A stretch of 64,000 nucleotides of DNA from Oceanospirillales bacterium (GCA_004762125.1 SIHQ01000027.1:1-64000); one strand, 5' to 3'. Shown: positions 9,994 through 20,089, numbered from the stretch's first letter. Numbers and translations are program-made. Notes: generated by a model not told the origin, from the sequence alone.

Positions 9994-11250
9994 ATGGCTA
10001 GTTCAAGAAGAACTCTTTCTAATATTTGGTTGGTATGCTCTCTTATCTTTTCAATTGTTACCCAGGCTGACCAATCTGTTAGTCATGAGAAGAAGGTATC
10101 GGTTCAGCTGACTCATTCATATTTTCCTGAATCTCTAAAGATACTTGATGCTGATTTCAGTGGAACCTTGTCAAGAGATGAACTGATTGCAGGTTATTAC
10201 CTGGATTCATTAGCTGATGCGGATTATCTGAAGATTCTTTCGTTGCTTGGTTTTACTGACAGTACTGAAGGACATGAAAGCAACGACATACCTGTTAAAC
10301 AGTTTGTGTCTGATCCAGTCTGGCAATTTGTTCGGTCTGAAAGAGATCCACGGAATCTGATCTTTCCCAATGGTTTGGAGAGTATCCATTTTAGTAATGT
10401 TGACCAGGGAGGGATACCAGATTGTGTATTGATTGCGTCTATTATTTCCATGCTTAGAACAGAGTCGGGGAGGCGTAAAGTCATGAATATGATTGAAGTG
10501 GTTGACTCTGTAGCAAATGTTCGATTTCCGGGGCTGGAAGAAACCATACCGGTAAATATTGTAGAAGTTATGAATCAGGCAACGTTACTACAGAGTTCTT
10601 CTCCGGACTCCGGACTTTGGTTAGCCATACTGGAACGCGCATTTGCAGAGTTTGTGTACGATGATATGGATGTACCGAAGTACGAACAAGATACCCCTAC
10701 GGAGCCATATAATAGCGAGTTTGATGAGTTGCCGCTAATATCGCAGCTTGTGTTTGAATTTTTATTAAGTAGAAATATTTACCTCTCCTGGCTAAGCCCA
10801 CAGGTTGTTAACACAGTGCTGAGTGGAACGAAATCTTACTATCGTGACACCAGTGGATATACCAATGAAGAGATGCATCGCTGTTTGAGTGATATTACTG
10901 AAACCAGCGAAGTACTTCAGGCTGGTACCCATACGGATGACCCTTCATATCCCGAGTTGGATAGAGGTCATGCGTACGGAATCCTTAAATATGACAATAT
11001 TGAGCGTAGGGTGTGGCTTCGTAACCCCTATGGTTCTTGGGATTTAAGAAAACCGGCGTCAGTTCTGTCTTTTCTTTATAAACTAGGAAATGCCTCTCAT
11101 GAGACTGTTGATATGAAGACCGGTAAAGCATTGGATGGCGTCAATAATGGTGTGTTTTCACTGACTTTGGAGGAGTTTAATAATCTATTTCTGGATATCG
11201 TTTTTGATAATCCGATTTCTGATAATCCAACGCCACTATGCCCCCGCTGA
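9994..11250 (+). CDS. Secreted EF-hand plus calpain-like (C2) cysteine protease
   Basis: A 418-residue protein starting at ATG 9994, with AAAAAGGG upstream; an in-frame TTG at 9976 is less likely. Residues 1-25 look like a signal peptide (WLVCSLIFSIVTQA). A canonical EF-hand loop follows: Asp52, Asp54, Ser56, Thr58, Ser60, Glu63. The central domain has the calpain signature QGGIPDCVLIA with Cys144, then His326 (GHAYGI) and Asn344 (RNPYG), a full Cys-His-Asn triad in calpain order and spacing. Calcium-dependent proteolysis outside the cytoplasm is the natural inference. Calpain-family proteins are uncommon in bacteria. It sits alone in the accessory block and is followed by a strong terminator. 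Confidence 0.78.
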   Translation: MASSRRTLSNIWLVCSLIFSIVTQADQSVSHEKKVSVQLTHSYFPESLKILDADFSGTLSRDELIAGYYLDSLADADYLKILSLLGFTDSTEGHESNDIPVKQFVSDPVWQFVRSERDPRNLIFPNGLESIHFSNVDQGGIPDCVLIASIISMLRTESGRRKVMNMIEVVDSVANVRFPGLEETIPVNIVEVMNQATLLQSSSPDSGLWLAILERAFAEFVYDDMDVPKYEQDTPTEPYNSEFDELPLISQLVFEFLLSRNIYLSWLSPQVVNTVLSGTKSYYRDTSGYTNEEMHRCLSDITETSEVLQAGTHTDDPSYPELDRGHAYGILKYDNIERRVWLRNPYGSWDLRKPASVLSFLYKLGNASHETVDMKTGKALDGVNNGVFSLTLEEFNNLFLDIVFDNPISDNPTPLCPR

Positions 11251-11303
11251 AAAAGAGAAAAGAAAATACGCTGTATTCAAGATGATAATTCTTTTGAGAG
11301 ATT

Positions 11304-11336
11304 GACCCCGTAATATAAGCGGGGGCTTTTCTTTTT
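11304..11336 (+). terminator. Terminator after the calpain-like gene
   Basis: CCCCG (11306-11310) pairs with CGGGG (11320-11324) around a nine-base loop, followed by GGCTTTTCTTTTTC. This isolates the accessory gene from usg. Confidence 0.75.
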
Positions 11337-11421
11337 CTATCTGTTCCTGCTACATTTCGCCGATTAAGTTCACTTCTGTTCTGACGTTTACTAGTCAGGG
11401 CTGTCAAAGACCGGATTTCTT

Positions 11422-12420
11422 ATGTACCAAACCTGTGATATTGCCCTACTGGATGCTGCTTCGCTTACGGGTGAAAGCTTGCTGAAAAGTCTTGAAGAAA
11501 GCGTGATTGAAATGGGTGTTTTCTACCCGCTGAGTGCAGAGCCGGAAGAGGAAGAAGTCATCGAATTTCAGGGAGATGAAATTGATGTGCTGAATGCAAC
11601 AACCTTTAACTTTGCTGATGCCACTCTTTTCTTTGTGCCTGCTGGCAGCAAGATCGATCCCGAAATACTGAATAGAGCCAGAGATGCTGGCTGTATGGTC
11701 ATTAATGGTGGAGTATCTGAAGTTAGTCCTGTGTTACCGGGGCTGAACGAGCATCTGTTGGCAGAACAGGTTGAACAACGTGAAGTGGCTATCCCTTTCA
11801 GTGTTGCCGGACTGTTGCTGAAACTGTTAAAGCCTGTACATGAGTCAATAGGCATTGACTCGGTCACTATTGTTGCTTCTCTGTCTGTGTCTTCTGCTGG
11901 CAAAAAAGCCGTTGAAGAGTTGCGCAATCAAACGATAGATCTTTTGAGCGGTAAGCCGGCGAGCGCTGAGCTGTTTCCGAAAAGATCTGCGTTTAACCTG
12001 ATTCCTCAAGTAGGTGATCTTGAGGTTAATGGCAGTACAAACAGTGAAATTGCCATTGCTCGTGAGCTAATGGCAGGCTTGGACTGCGAAGATTTACGAG
12101 TTAGTGCCACTTGCATTACAGCACCTGTCTTCTTTGGTGATAGTCTGGCCGTGCATCTTGATCTGGATAAGCCGGTTGAATCTGCTACCTTTGCAAGGAT
12201 TATTGTAGAGACTGACAATGTTGAAGTTTTGCCTCCTGAAGAATTGCCCACTATAGAAACAGCGGCAGGGCAGGAGAAAATTCAGGTAGGTCGTATCCGT
12301 CAAAATCCACTGCATGCTGACCAATTGAGCTTCTGGATAGCCGCTGATGGTGTGAGGTGTAACGCAAATAACGCAGTTGCTGTTGCTGAGATATTGCTAA
12401 AAGACTTTTTAAAATGCTAA
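11422..12420 (+). CDS. usg: USG-1-like aspartate-semialdehyde dehydrogenase homologue
   Basis: A 332-residue paralogue of Asd of the USG-1 type. It keeps the N-terminal Rossmann frame (IALLDAASLTGESLLKSL) and the dimerisation region. The Asd catalytic motif GNCT is not present; the corresponding region reads INGGVSEVSP, so dehydrogenase activity is not expected. In pseudomonads this gene lies between asd and fimV. Here fimV follows as expected, but asd is about 5.7 kb upstream across an accessory block. The role of USG-1 proteins is not established. Confidence 0.85.
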   Translation: MYQTCDIALLDAASLTGESLLKSLEESVIEMGVFYPLSAEPEEEEVIEFQGDEIDVLNATTFNFADATLFFVPAGSKIDPEILNRARDAGCMVINGGVSEVSPVLPGLNEHLLAEQVEQREVAIPFSVAGLLLKLLKPVHESIGIDSVTIVASLSVSSAGKKAVEELRNQTIDLLSGKPASAELFPKRSAFNLIPQVGDLEVNGSTNSEIAIARELMAGLDCEDLRVSATCITAPVFFGDSLAVHLDLDKPVESATFARIIVETDNVEVLPPEELPTIETAAGQEKIQVGRIRQNPLHADQLSFWIAADGVRCNANNAVAVAEILLKDFLKC

Positions 12421-12721
12421 TTTAGTAGTGATAGTGTAAATTCTGAAGACAATAGGGGTAACTCCCTGAAAAACAGCGATTTCAGAAGCTCTTTAGATTA
12501 GGCGTACGTCATCTTTTTTTGTGCGCCTGAGCACACCTGCAGAAAACTGTTTTATTATTAAAAAGAGCAGTTTATATACTTTTTGTGAAATGCGACGACC
12601 TATATAAGACAGCATTTCATATTTGAAGGCGACAGAGGACAGTCACCGTGCAGGCTGATCCAGGCAGGTTGTAGATTATTTTACCGGGTGGGTTGCTGGT
12701 ACGCACTGAACACAAGGATTC
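12421..12721. other. Leader region between usg and fimV
   Basis: About 300 bases with no gene. AGGCGTAC (12500-12507) can pair with GTGCGCCT (12521-12528), with one U-G pair and a T-rich loop. This may be part of the fimV leader or a weak end signal for usg. No other structure was recognised. Confidence 0.3.
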
Positions 12722-15259
12722 ATGATGAGACTGCAAAAACTTGTAGCAGCTGTGGCAATGGCAGGAGCGTTGGGCTCCGGTTATGTCAGTGCATTGGGGT
12801 TGGGTGAAGTACGCCTGAATTCTGCGCTGAATCAACCCCTGGATGCCGAGATCGAGCTGCTTCAGGTTAGAGAACTGACCCGCAACGAGATCCTTCCTAA
12901 TATGGCGGCTCCCGCGGACTTTAAGAGGGCTGGTCTTGATCGCCCCTTTATGTTGGCCGGAATGAAGTTCAAAACCACATTAAGACCTGATGGAACCGGT
13001 TTTATCCATGTGACCAGCAGTCAGGTTATTCGTGAACCCTTTCTGAATTTTTTGTTAGAAGTGCACTGGCCTAGCGGTCGATTGTTGCGTGAATACACAA
13101 TGCTGCTCGATCCACCTGCATTCAGTGAGCAGCCAGCTCCACCTGTAACGCCTGCAAGTGCTGCCAGTTATAACGGTGGCTTGCCGTCTCAGCAGAGAAG
13201 CGCCAACCCATTTGATCAGCGTTCAGGTAATCAGTCTCCTGAACCTCAGACCTACCAGCCTGTTCAGCCGCAATCTCAGCTTCGGCAGCCCTTGAACTCA
13301 ACAAGTGGTGCTGTACAGAGCGGACAACCTGATAACTATCAGGTCAAGTCAAACGACAACCTTTGGAATATTGCTCGCTCCGTTCGACCTGCCTCTGACC
13401 TCAGTATTCAGCAGACTATGGTCGCTTTGCAGCGTAAGAATCCGGAAGCCTTCATTCAGGGTAATATTAATCGCCTGAAGAAAGGGCAGGTGTTGCGAAC
13501 GCCTGACCGGGAAGAAGTGAGTCAGGTTTCTTTCCAGGATGCAGTGAGTGAAGTCGCTCGACAGCAGCGAGAATGGCAGACCAGACTAGAACAGCTGGAC
13601 GCTACTCGTAGAAGCTCTACTGGTAGTGGAGCCTCTGGGGGCAAGAGTGACGGTAAGCTCTCTATCGTCGCTACTGAGCAGAGCTCTGGATCAGGTCGTG
13701 ACCTGGGTGGTGGCTCAGCTGATACGGATGACACGGGTCTTCAGAATGAGTTGGTGATGACCAGGGAAAAGCTGGATAAGCTGACCCGTGATAACGAAGA
13801 ATTAAAAAGTCGCCTGAAGGATCTGGATGATCAGGTCAGTACACTGAAGAGACTCATCAGCCTGAAGGATGATCAGCTGACGGCACTGCAGCAGCAACCT
13901 TCTGCTGACACGGACGCTGTTAAGTCAGAATCAATGAAACCTCAGATTGAACCAAAACCGGCTTCAGTGATTACACCGTCTGTACCAACACCACAGCCTG
14001 GCTTTATCGATTTCCTTTTCTCTAATCCACTGTTCCTGGCGATTGCCGGTTTGATTCCTCTCGGTTTAATTGGAGCACTGCTGGTTTACCGACGTCGTAA
14101 GCAGGAAGCCGAAGAAGAGCTGGAATTGGAAGCAGCCATGCTGGAAGAGCCTGAACTGCCGGTTGAATCCCATGATGGAATGATAGAAGAAGAACTGGAG
14201 CTGGATGAAGAAGCTCTGGAAATTGATGAAGATACACTGCTGGAAGAAGAGTTCGAAGAAGAGCTGACAGAGGAAACTGTTCAGCAGACTGACGATGCGA
14301 TCAGTGAAGCGGATATCTATATTGCCTATGGTCGTTTTCCTCAGGCCGCAGAACTGCTGGGTAACGCCATTGCTGCAGAACCGCAGCGAGCTGATTTACG
14401 CTTGAAGCTGCTGGAAGTTCACGCAGAGAATAATGATATTGATAACTTTAAGCAGGCCTTGGCAGGTGTTGAGAAACTTGGCGATGAAGATTCTTTAAGG
14501 CAAGCGGATGCATTCAAGGCGCGTTTCCCAGCCGAGCTGTTTGCTGGTGTCGGTGCGGTAGCAGCTACAGCAGTCTCTGATGAATCAGAAATCAGCTTTG
14601 ATCTCGATGATACGATTGCTAGCGATGATCTCGATGATACGATGGCTAGCGATGACGGCGATGATCTAGGTAGTCTGGACCTTGATCTGGATGATCTGGA
14701 TTTGGGGAATGAATCTGCTGAAGAAACCGCTCAGAAAGCTGACGAAACCTCAGATGAAGAAGACGGTTTGAGCTTCGATCTGGACAATCTTGATGATCTG
14801 GATCTTGATCTCGACTTTGGCAATGAGCCTGCTGAAGAGCTTAAGGCGGAAAAATCTGAGTCGCTGCCAGAAATAGATGAGCTTCTCGATCTTGGTGATT
14901 TGGAATTCGATGAACCTGCTGCAGAAGATGAAGATCTGGACCTTCCTGATTTGGATCTTGATTTTGATCTGGACGATGAACCGGAAAAAGAAGCGACAGC
15001 CGAGCCTGTGCCGAGTAAGAAGGAATCTGATGATGTAATGAGCTTTGAGGACGGTCTTCCTGACCTGGAAGCGGCTCTGGACGATGATCTTGATTTCTTG
15101 TCCGATGACGATGAAGCAGCGACCAAGTTGGATCTCGCTCGCGCCTATATCGATATGGGCGACAATGAAGGTGCTCGTGACATTCTTCAGGAAGTGCTGG
15201 AAGGTGGTTCCGATGAGCAAAAAAAGGAAGCTCAGGGGCTCCTTGATCAAGCTCAGTAA
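12722..15259 (+). CDS. fimV: FimV-like polar inner-membrane hub protein
   Basis: An 845-residue protein. Residues 1-25 are a signal peptide, followed by the FimV N-terminal domain (LGEVRLNSALNQPLDAEIELL). A peptidoglycan-binding LysM domain lies at about 205-260. A coiled coil follows (about 340-395), then one membrane segment (about 435-455), a very acidic cytoplasmic region rich in DLDD, and a C-terminal FimV/TPR motif (about 800-845). In Pseudomonas FimV organises the cell pole and supports type IV pilus twitching. The acidic tract contains a 27-bp tandem duplication at 14600-14653. It lies between usg and truA as in relatives. Confidence 0.93.
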   Translation: MMRLQKLVAAVAMAGALGSGYVSALGLGEVRLNSALNQPLDAEIELLQVRELTRNEILPNMAAPADFKRAGLDRPFMLAGMKFKTTLRPDGTGFIHVTSSQVIREPFLNFLLEVHWPSGRLLREYTMLLDPPAFSEQPAPPVTPASAASYNGGLPSQQRSANPFDQRSGNQSPEPQTYQPVQPQSQLRQPLNSTSGAVQSGQPDNYQVKSNDNLWNIARSVRPASDLSIQQTMVALQRKNPEAFIQGNINRLKKGQVLRTPDREEVSQVSFQDAVSEVARQQREWQTRLEQLDATRRSSTGSGASGGKSDGKLSIVATEQSSGSGRDLGGGSADTDDTGLQNELVMTREKLDKLTRDNEELKSRLKDLDDQVSTLKRLISLKDDQLTALQQQPSADTDAVKSESMKPQIEPKPASVITPSVPTPQPGFIDFLFSNPLFLAIAGLIPLGLIGALLVYRRRKQEAEEELELEAAMLEEPELPVESHDGMIEEELELDEEALEIDEDTLLEEEFEEELTEETVQQTDDAISEADIYIAYGRFPQAAELLGNAIAAEPQRADLRLKLLEVHAENNDIDNFKQALAGVEKLGDEDSLRQADAFKARFPAELFAGVGAVAATAVSDESEISFDLDDTIASDDLDDTMASDDGDDLGSLDLDLDDLDLGNESAEETAQKADETSDEEDGLSFDLDNLDDLDLDLDFGNEPAEELKAEKSESLPEIDELLDLGDLEFDEPAAEDEDLDLPDLDLDFDLDDEPEKEATAEPVPSKKESDDVMSFEDGLPDLEAALDDDLDFLSDDDEAATKLDLARAYIDMGDNEGARDILQEVLEGGSDEQKKEAQGLLDQAQ
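14600..14653 (+). repeat. Two 27-bp tandem repeats inside fimV
   Basis: 14600-14626 and 14627-14653 are identical except for one T-to-G change (Ile to Met). The insertion is in frame and adds nine residues to the acidic tail, so length variation between strains is likely. Confidence 0.9.
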
Positions 15260-15268
15260 TGTTACACG

Positions 15269-15300
15269 GAAGGCGGCAATAGCCGCCTTCTTCTTTTCTG
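15269..15300 (+). terminator. Terminator after fimV
   Basis: A perfect nine-base stem (15269-15277 with 15282-15290), AATA loop, then TTCTTTTCT. It begins 10 bases after the fimV stop. Confidence 0.88.
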
Positions 15301-15371
15301 CTTGTCTTTTCTTTCCCTCCTGATAAAGTCTTTCGCCTTTCCAGTTTTACTAATTAAGGATCAACTGATTC

Positions 15372-16175
15372 ATGCCTCGTTTTGTGGCCAGTGTTCAATA
15401 TGATGGTTCCCGTTACCATGGCTGGCAGAGCCTGAAGTCCGGGTTAGCGTCGGTTCAGGAAACCGTAGAGAAAGCTCTGTCGAAAGTGGCAAACCACCCT
15501 GTGAAAGTGGTGTGTGCCGGCAGAACCGATGCTGGGGTTCACGGCTGTAACCAGATTATTCATTTCGATTCAGACTCTATACGCAGTAATCATGGCTGGA
15601 CTTTCGGAACCAATACCGGTCTGCCTGATGATATTGCCCTGAATTGGGTGCAGCCCGTTGCCGACGATTTTCATGCTCGATTTTCGGCTCAATGGCGTCG
15701 TTATCGTTATGTGATACTTAATCGACCTATTCGTCCTGCTCATCTTCCAAAGGGGGTGACTCACTATCGTCGCCCGCTGGATGTGGAATTGATGAGTATC
15801 GCCGCGCAGTACCTAATCGGAAAGCATGATTTTGATTCTTATCGTGCTGTACAGTGTCAGGCCAAGCACGCCGTGCGGGAGATACAAAAGCTGGAACTTC
15901 ATCGCCACGGGGATCTGGTCGTGATGGATATTCGTGCCAATGCTTTTTTGCATCACATGGTTCGCAATATTATCGGCGTATTGCTTGAAATCGGCTCAGG
16001 ACGTAAACCTCCTGTTTGGGCAAAGGAAGTGCTGGATGTCAGGGATCGATCAAAAGGAGGAGAGACAGCCAAGCCTCACGGTCTTTATTTTGTTGATGTA
16101 GGTTACCCCGAGCAGTTCGAATTGCCTCATAGCCAACCAAACCCGTTTTTTGTTGCCTCGTTACTTCCCTGGTAA
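15372..16175 (+). CDS. truA: tRNA pseudouridine(38-40) synthase TruA
   Basis: A 267-residue pseudouridine synthase that modifies uridines 38-40 in the anticodon arm of tRNAs. The N-terminal VQYDGSRYHGWQ motif and the catalytic Asp in CAGRTDAGVHG are both visible, as is the C-terminal FLHHMVRNIIGVLLEIG core. AAGGA lies about 10 bases upstream of the ATG. It is bracketed by terminators on both sides and is probably transcribed alone. Confidence 0.97.
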   Translation: MPRFVASVQYDGSRYHGWQSLKSGLASVQETVEKALSKVANHPVKVVCAGRTDAGVHGCNQIIHFDSDSIRSNHGWTFGTNTGLPDDIALNWVQPVADDFHARFSAQWRRYRYVILNRPIRPAHLPKGVTHYRRPLDVELMSIAAQYLIGKHDFDSYRAVQCQAKHAVREIQKLELHRHGDLVVMDIRANAFLHHMVRNIIGVLLEIGSGRKPPVWAKEVLDVRDRSKGGETAKPHGLYFVDVGYPEQFELPHSQPNPFFVASLLPW

Positions 16176-16193
16176 TACCCCGTAAATAGCCTA

Positions 16194-16225
16194 TTCAGAG
16201 GCTGAGACAAGCCTCTGAACTTTCT
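16194..16225 (+). terminator. Terminator after truA
   Basis: TTCAGAGGC (16194-16202) pairs with GCCTCTGAA (16211-16219) around an eight-base loop, followed by CTTTCT. Confidence 0.8.
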
Positions 16226-16353
16226 GTTAGTATCACGCGTCTACATCTAATAAACCGCTAGATCTATAAGCACTCTTCCGGTATTTCAAGATGGATGTAT
16301 ATTTCTTTGATTGTTCGATACTGTCGCCAATGCGTTAATGCCAAATAGAGGGA

Positions 16354-16998
16354 GTGGCATTTTTGAAGATTCGTACTGAAACTCACGTAAAAGTGTGTGG
16401 AATCACCTCTGTAGCCGATGCACAAGCTGCTGTTCAGGCTGGGGCTGATTCTCTTGGGCTGGTCTTTTACAAACCCAGTTCTCGTTTTGTCTCTGTGGAA
16501 ACGGCTCGTGAAATAGCCTTGTCAGTACCACCGTTTGTGACGCTGACTGCACTTTTTGTGGATGCCAGTGAACAGCAGATTCAGGCAGTCCTGGATGTTG
16601 TTCCTGTTGGCTTATTGCAATTTCATGGCAATGAAACCGATCAGGAATGCGGGCGATGGCGAAGGAGATACATTAAGGCGCTTCGGATTCGTCCTGAAGC
16701 GTCTATCGAGGAGATGGCGAACGACTATCCGGGTGCCTGTGGTCTGTTAGTGGATTCCTATACCAAGGGAGTTCCTGGTGGTACCGGAGAATCCTTTAAC
16801 TGGCAGTTGTTGCCAGCGGAGTTAGTCGCAGCCATTGGTAAACCGGTAATTCTTGCTGGTGGTCTGACTCCTGATAATGTTTCGAATGCTATTGAACAGG
16901 TTGCACCCTACGCTGTCGATGTCAGCAGTGGTGTTGAGATTTCACCGGGTAAGAAAGATCCGGAAAAGATGAGAGCCTTCATAGAGGCTGTAAAATAA
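16354..16998 (+). CDS. trpF: Phosphoribosylanthranilate isomerase TrpF
   Basis: A 214-residue TIM-barrel enzyme of tryptophan synthesis that isomerises phosphoribosylanthranilate to CdRP. The KVCGIT motif carries the catalytic Cys, and VDSYTKG with the conserved Asp is present, as are [11 protein letters not shown] and VDVSSGVE at the phosphate site. No ATG exists at the start: the frame opens with GTG at 16354, but a TTG at 16363 lies eight bases after GAGGGAG and may be the true start. The stop overlaps trpB by one base (TAATG). trpFBA form one operon. Confidence 0.96.
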   Translation: MAFLKIRTETHVKVCGITSVADAQAAVQAGADSLGLVFYKPSSRFVSVETAREIALSVPPFVTLTALFVDASEQQIQAVLDVVPVGLLQFHGNETDQECGRWRRRYIKALRIRPEASIEEMANDYPGACGLLVDSYTKGVPGGTGESFNWQLLPAELVAAIGKPVILAGGLTPDNVSNAIEQVAPYAVDVSSGVEISPGKKDPEKMRAFIEAVK

Positions 16999-18221
16999 TG
17001 AAACATACTCCCTTTGATTTTCAAAAATTAAAAGATCTGCCGGATGAGAACGGGCTGTTTGGCCAGTTCGGTGGCCGCTATGTAGCGGAAACGCTGATGG
17101 CTGTTTTGCAAGAGCTGGAAGATACCTATAAAAAACTCTGGAATGACCCTGTTTTTCAGGCTGATTTCGATCGGGATCTGGCTCATTTTGTAGGGCGTCC
17201 TTCACCGCTTTATCATGCGGAAAGATGGTCAAAAGAACTGGGTGGCGCTCAGATCTATTTGAAGCGGGAAGACCTTAATCACACCGGTGCTCATAAGATC
17301 AACCATGCTATTGGTCAGGCATTGCTGGCTAAGCACATGGGCAAAAAAAGGATTATTGCCGAAACTGGAGCCGGTCAACACGGTGTTGCTACTGCAACAG
17401 TAGCTGCAAGGCTTGGTTTGGAATGTATCGTCTACATGGGTGCCAAGGATGTAAAGCGTCAGTCGCTGAACGTTTACCGTATGAAATTATTGGGTGCAAC
17501 AGTAGTTCCCGTTGAAAGTGGTTCGCGCACTTTAAAAGACGCAATCAATGCTGCCCTGCAGGATTGGGTTACTCGTCCGGAAGATACCTTTTACATTCTT
17601 GGTACGGTATGTGGTCCGCATCCTTATCCGGAGATGGTTCGTAATTTTCAAAGTATTATTGGTCGGGAAGCCCGCCGACAGTGTCTGGAAATGACGAGTA
17701 AGTTACCCGATGCATTGGTGGCCTGTGTCGGTGGCGGTTCCAATGCCATGGGACTGTTTTATGATTTTCTCCATGATGAAAGCGTAAAAATGTACGGCGT
17801 TGAAGCAGGTGGACTGGGTATTGAATCCGGTGAGCATGCAGCCCGTATGGCTGGTGAGCGACAAGGTGTGTTTCAGGGACAGCGCAGTTACCTGATGTGT
17901 GACGATGATGGCCAGATTACCGAGAGTTATTCTGTTTCAGCGGGTCTTGATTACCCGGGCGTTGGACCGGAACACAGTCACCTCCGTTCGGTTGGTCGTG
18001 CAGAATATCCGTATATTACTGATGACGAAGCCCTTGCTGCGTTCAGAAAATTGACGTTGATGGAAGGAATAATGCCTGCTCTGGAAAGCTCCCATGCTCT
18101 GGCTTATGCCGAGCAGTTGGCGCCAACCATGGAAAAAAATCAGGTGATTATCGTGAATCTATCTGGTCGTGGTGACAAGGATATTCATACAGTTGCCGAA
18201 ATCGACGGCCTGACATTCTGA
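16998..18221 (+). CDS. trpB: Tryptophan synthase beta chain TrpB
   Basis: A 407-residue PLP enzyme that condenses indole with serine. The cofactor Lys is Lys100 in [13 protein letters not shown]. The [10 protein letters not shown] substrate loop and the glycine-rich phosphate cup [10 protein letters not shown] are intact. Length is normal. It starts on the trpF stop codon and is followed 13 bases later by trpA, whose protein forms the alpha2-beta2 complex with it. A trpF-trpB-trpA-accD-folC order occurs in several proteobacteria. Confidence 0.98.
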   Translation: MKHTPFDFQKLKDLPDENGLFGQFGGRYVAETLMAVLQELEDTYKKLWNDPVFQADFDRDLAHFVGRPSPLYHAERWSKELGGAQIYLKREDLNHTGAHKINHAIGQALLAKHMGKKRIIAETGAGQHGVATATVAARLGLECIVYMGAKDVKRQSLNVYRMKLLGATVVPVESGSRTLKDAINAALQDWVTRPEDTFYILGTVCGPHPYPEMVRNFQSIIGREARRQCLEMTSKLPDALVACVGGGSNAMGLFYDFLHDESVKMYGVEAGGLGIESGEHAARMAGERQGVFQGQRSYLMCDDDGQITESYSVSAGLDYPGVGPEHSHLRSVGRAEYPYITDDEALAAFRKLTLMEGIMPALESSHALAYAEQLAPTMEKNQVIIVNLSGRGDKDIHTVAEIDGLTF

Positions 18222-18234
18222 GGGAGACGCAGTC

Positions 18235-19038
18235 ATGAGAATTAAAAAGTGTTTTGAAGGACTGTCGTCTGAGGGCAGAAAGGGCCTGATGCCTTATATT
18301 ACAGGCGGTGACCCTCTGCTTGCCAAGACCGCTGAAACCATGCATACGATGGTGGCCAATGGCGCTAACCTGATCGAATTGGGCTTTCCTTTTTCCGATC
18401 CGGTAGCTGATGGACCAGTGGTTGCAGCCGCTCATGAGCGGGTATTATCACAAGGCGTTACATTGAATGACGTTTTCTCAATAGTCACGGAGTTCCGTAA
18501 GACCGATAATACTACCCCTATTGTTCTGATGGGCTATCTGAACCCCGTTGAAATCATGGGTTATCAGGTATTTGCCGAGAAGGCAGCCAATGCAGGTGTG
18601 GATGGTGTGTTGATTGTTGATCTACCGGTTGAGTTTGCCGGAGGGCTGGTTGCCGAATTGCGACCTCGCCAGATCGATATAATCAATTTGATTACTCCAA
18701 CCACGACCGACGAGCGTATAGCGAAGATCTGCTCGATGGCTTCAGGCTTTGTTTACTATGTGTCCGTTAAGGGCGTAACCGGATCCCATGCACTGGATAT
18801 GGAGGGTATTCAGGCCAGAGTTAGCCACATTAAGAGCTTTACGGATCTTCCGGTAGGCGTTGGCTTTGGAATTCGAGACGGTGAGTCAGCTGCGGCCATT
18901 TCCTCAGTTGCGGATGGCGTTATTGTAGGCTCACTGCTGGTAGCTGAATTGGCAAAGCATGCAGAAGAAGGCGATGCCTGCATTGAGCGGGTGGGCGATC
19001 ATCTGTCTGTGATGCGTAAAGCTATGGATAAACATTAA
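18235..19038 (+). CDS. trpA: Tryptophan synthase alpha chain TrpA
   Basis: A 267-residue TIM-barrel subunit that cleaves indole-3-glycerol phosphate to indole and passes it to TrpB. The catalytic Glu is in LIELGFPFSDP and the catalytic Asp in PVADGPV. The flexible loop YVSVKGVTG and the phosphate site GVGFGIRDGESA are present. GAGGGAG lies seven bases before the ATG. It is the third gene of the trpFBA unit. Confidence 0.98.
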   Translation: MRIKKCFEGLSSEGRKGLMPYITGGDPLLAKTAETMHTMVANGANLIELGFPFSDPVADGPVVAAAHERVLSQGVTLNDVFSIVTEFRKTDNTTPIVLMGYLNPVEIMGYQVFAEKAANAGVDGVLIVDLPVEFAGGLVAELRPRQIDIINLITPTTTDERIAKICSMASGFVYYVSVKGVTGSHALDMEGIQARVSHIKSFTDLPVGVGFGIRDGESAAAISSVADGVIVGSLLVAELAKHAEEGDACIERVGDHLSVMRKAMDKH

Positions 19039-19153
19039 TAGTTAGCAGAAGGCTATTGCTCATTCATATTGCAGCGGTCTTCTGCCCGAAGTGAGTTGAC
19101 CGCTGCAGGCAAATACGAGTAGCGGTGTTCGCCACAAAACACAGGATGCGTGA

Positions 19154-20089
19154 ATGAGTAACTGGTTAGTCGATAAACTGATTCCTTCGCTGTCGAGATC
19201 TTCAAGTCAGGCTAAGAGCAGTAGTGTACCTGAGGGTCTGTGGCGTAAATGCGTAAAGTGTGATTCAGTGCTTTACCGTCCTGAGCTTGAGCGGGCGCTG
19301 GATGTCTGCCCTAAGTGCCGTCATCACATGCGTGCTGGTGCTCGTAAGCGTCTGGACTATTTTCTGGATGTAGAACAACGCGAAGAGTTGTTCCCTGATA
19401 TTGAACCTGTTGATCGTCTGAAGTTTAAGGACACCAAAAAGTACAAGGATCGCTTGGCCGCTGCTCAGAAACAGACCGGTGAGAAAGATGCCTTGATCGT
19501 CATGAAAGGCAGTCTTGAAGGTATTCCAGTGATGGTCGTTGCCTTTGAATTCAGTTTCATGGGTGGCTCCATGGGCTCTGTTGTTGGCGAGAAGTTTGCT
19601 TTGGCGGCTGAACAAGCTCTGGAGGAACGTATTCCTCTGGTCTGTTTTTCTGCTTCCGGTGGTGCCAGAATGCAGGAAGCTCTATTTTCTTTGATGCAAA
19701 TGGCTAAAACCAGTGCCGCTCTGGATCGTATGAAGCAGGGCGGAGTACCTTACTTCTCGGTGCTGACTGATCCTGTTTATGGTGGTGTTTCTGCCTCTTT
19801 GGCCATGTTAGGTGATGTCAATATTGCTGAGCCTGGTGCCCTGATCGGTTTTGCCGGTCCTCGGGTTATCGAACAGACTGTGCGTGAAAAGCTGCCAGAA
19901 GGTTTCCAGCGCAGTGAATTCCTGTTGGAGCATGGAGCTATTGACATGATTGTTGATCGCAGTGAAATGCGTGGGACTATCGCCCGTCTGATCCGCAAAA
20001 TGCACGGTGTTATGGCGGCTAATTCTCCAGTCATTGAAGAAGACAGTAGTTTTGATGAAGTAGAGCCTCAGAGCGAAGAAACAGCCTGA
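19154..20089 (+). CDS. accD: Acetyl-CoA carboxylase carboxyltransferase subunit beta AccD
   Basis: A 311-residue subunit that with AccA transfers carboxyl from biotin to acetyl-CoA, the first committed step of fatty-acid synthesis. The N-terminal four-Cys zinc ribbon (CVKC ... CPKC) is complete. The crotonase-fold core shows [20 protein letters not shown] and [16 protein letters not shown] lies upstream of the ATG. It is separated from trpA by 115 bases, so it may have its own promoter. Confidence 0.98.
   Translation: MSNWLVDKLIPSLSRSSSQAKSSSVPEGLWRKCVKCDSVLYRPELERALDVCPKCRHHMRAGARKRLDYFLDVEQREELFPDIEPVDRLKFKDTKKYKDRLAAAQKQTGEKDALIVMKGSLEGIPVMVVAFEFSFMGGSMGSVVGEKFALAAEQALEERIPLVCFSASGGARMQEALFSLMQMAKTSAALDRMKQGGVPYFSVLTDPVYGGVSASLAMLGDVNIAEPGALIGFAGPRVIEQTVREKLPEGFQRSEFLLEHGAIDMIVDRSEMRGTIARLIRKMHGVMAANSPVIEEDSSFDEVEPQSEETA

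Noticed and set aside
14731-15250. Long antisense frames under the fimV acidic region
   Set aside because: Ser/Arg and Ile/Lys repeats are the reverse complement of the GAT/CTG-rich acidic codons, not real proteins.
16176-16353. trp attenuator before trpF
   Set aside because: The only hairpin is explained as the truA terminator and no Trp-codon leader peptide is present.
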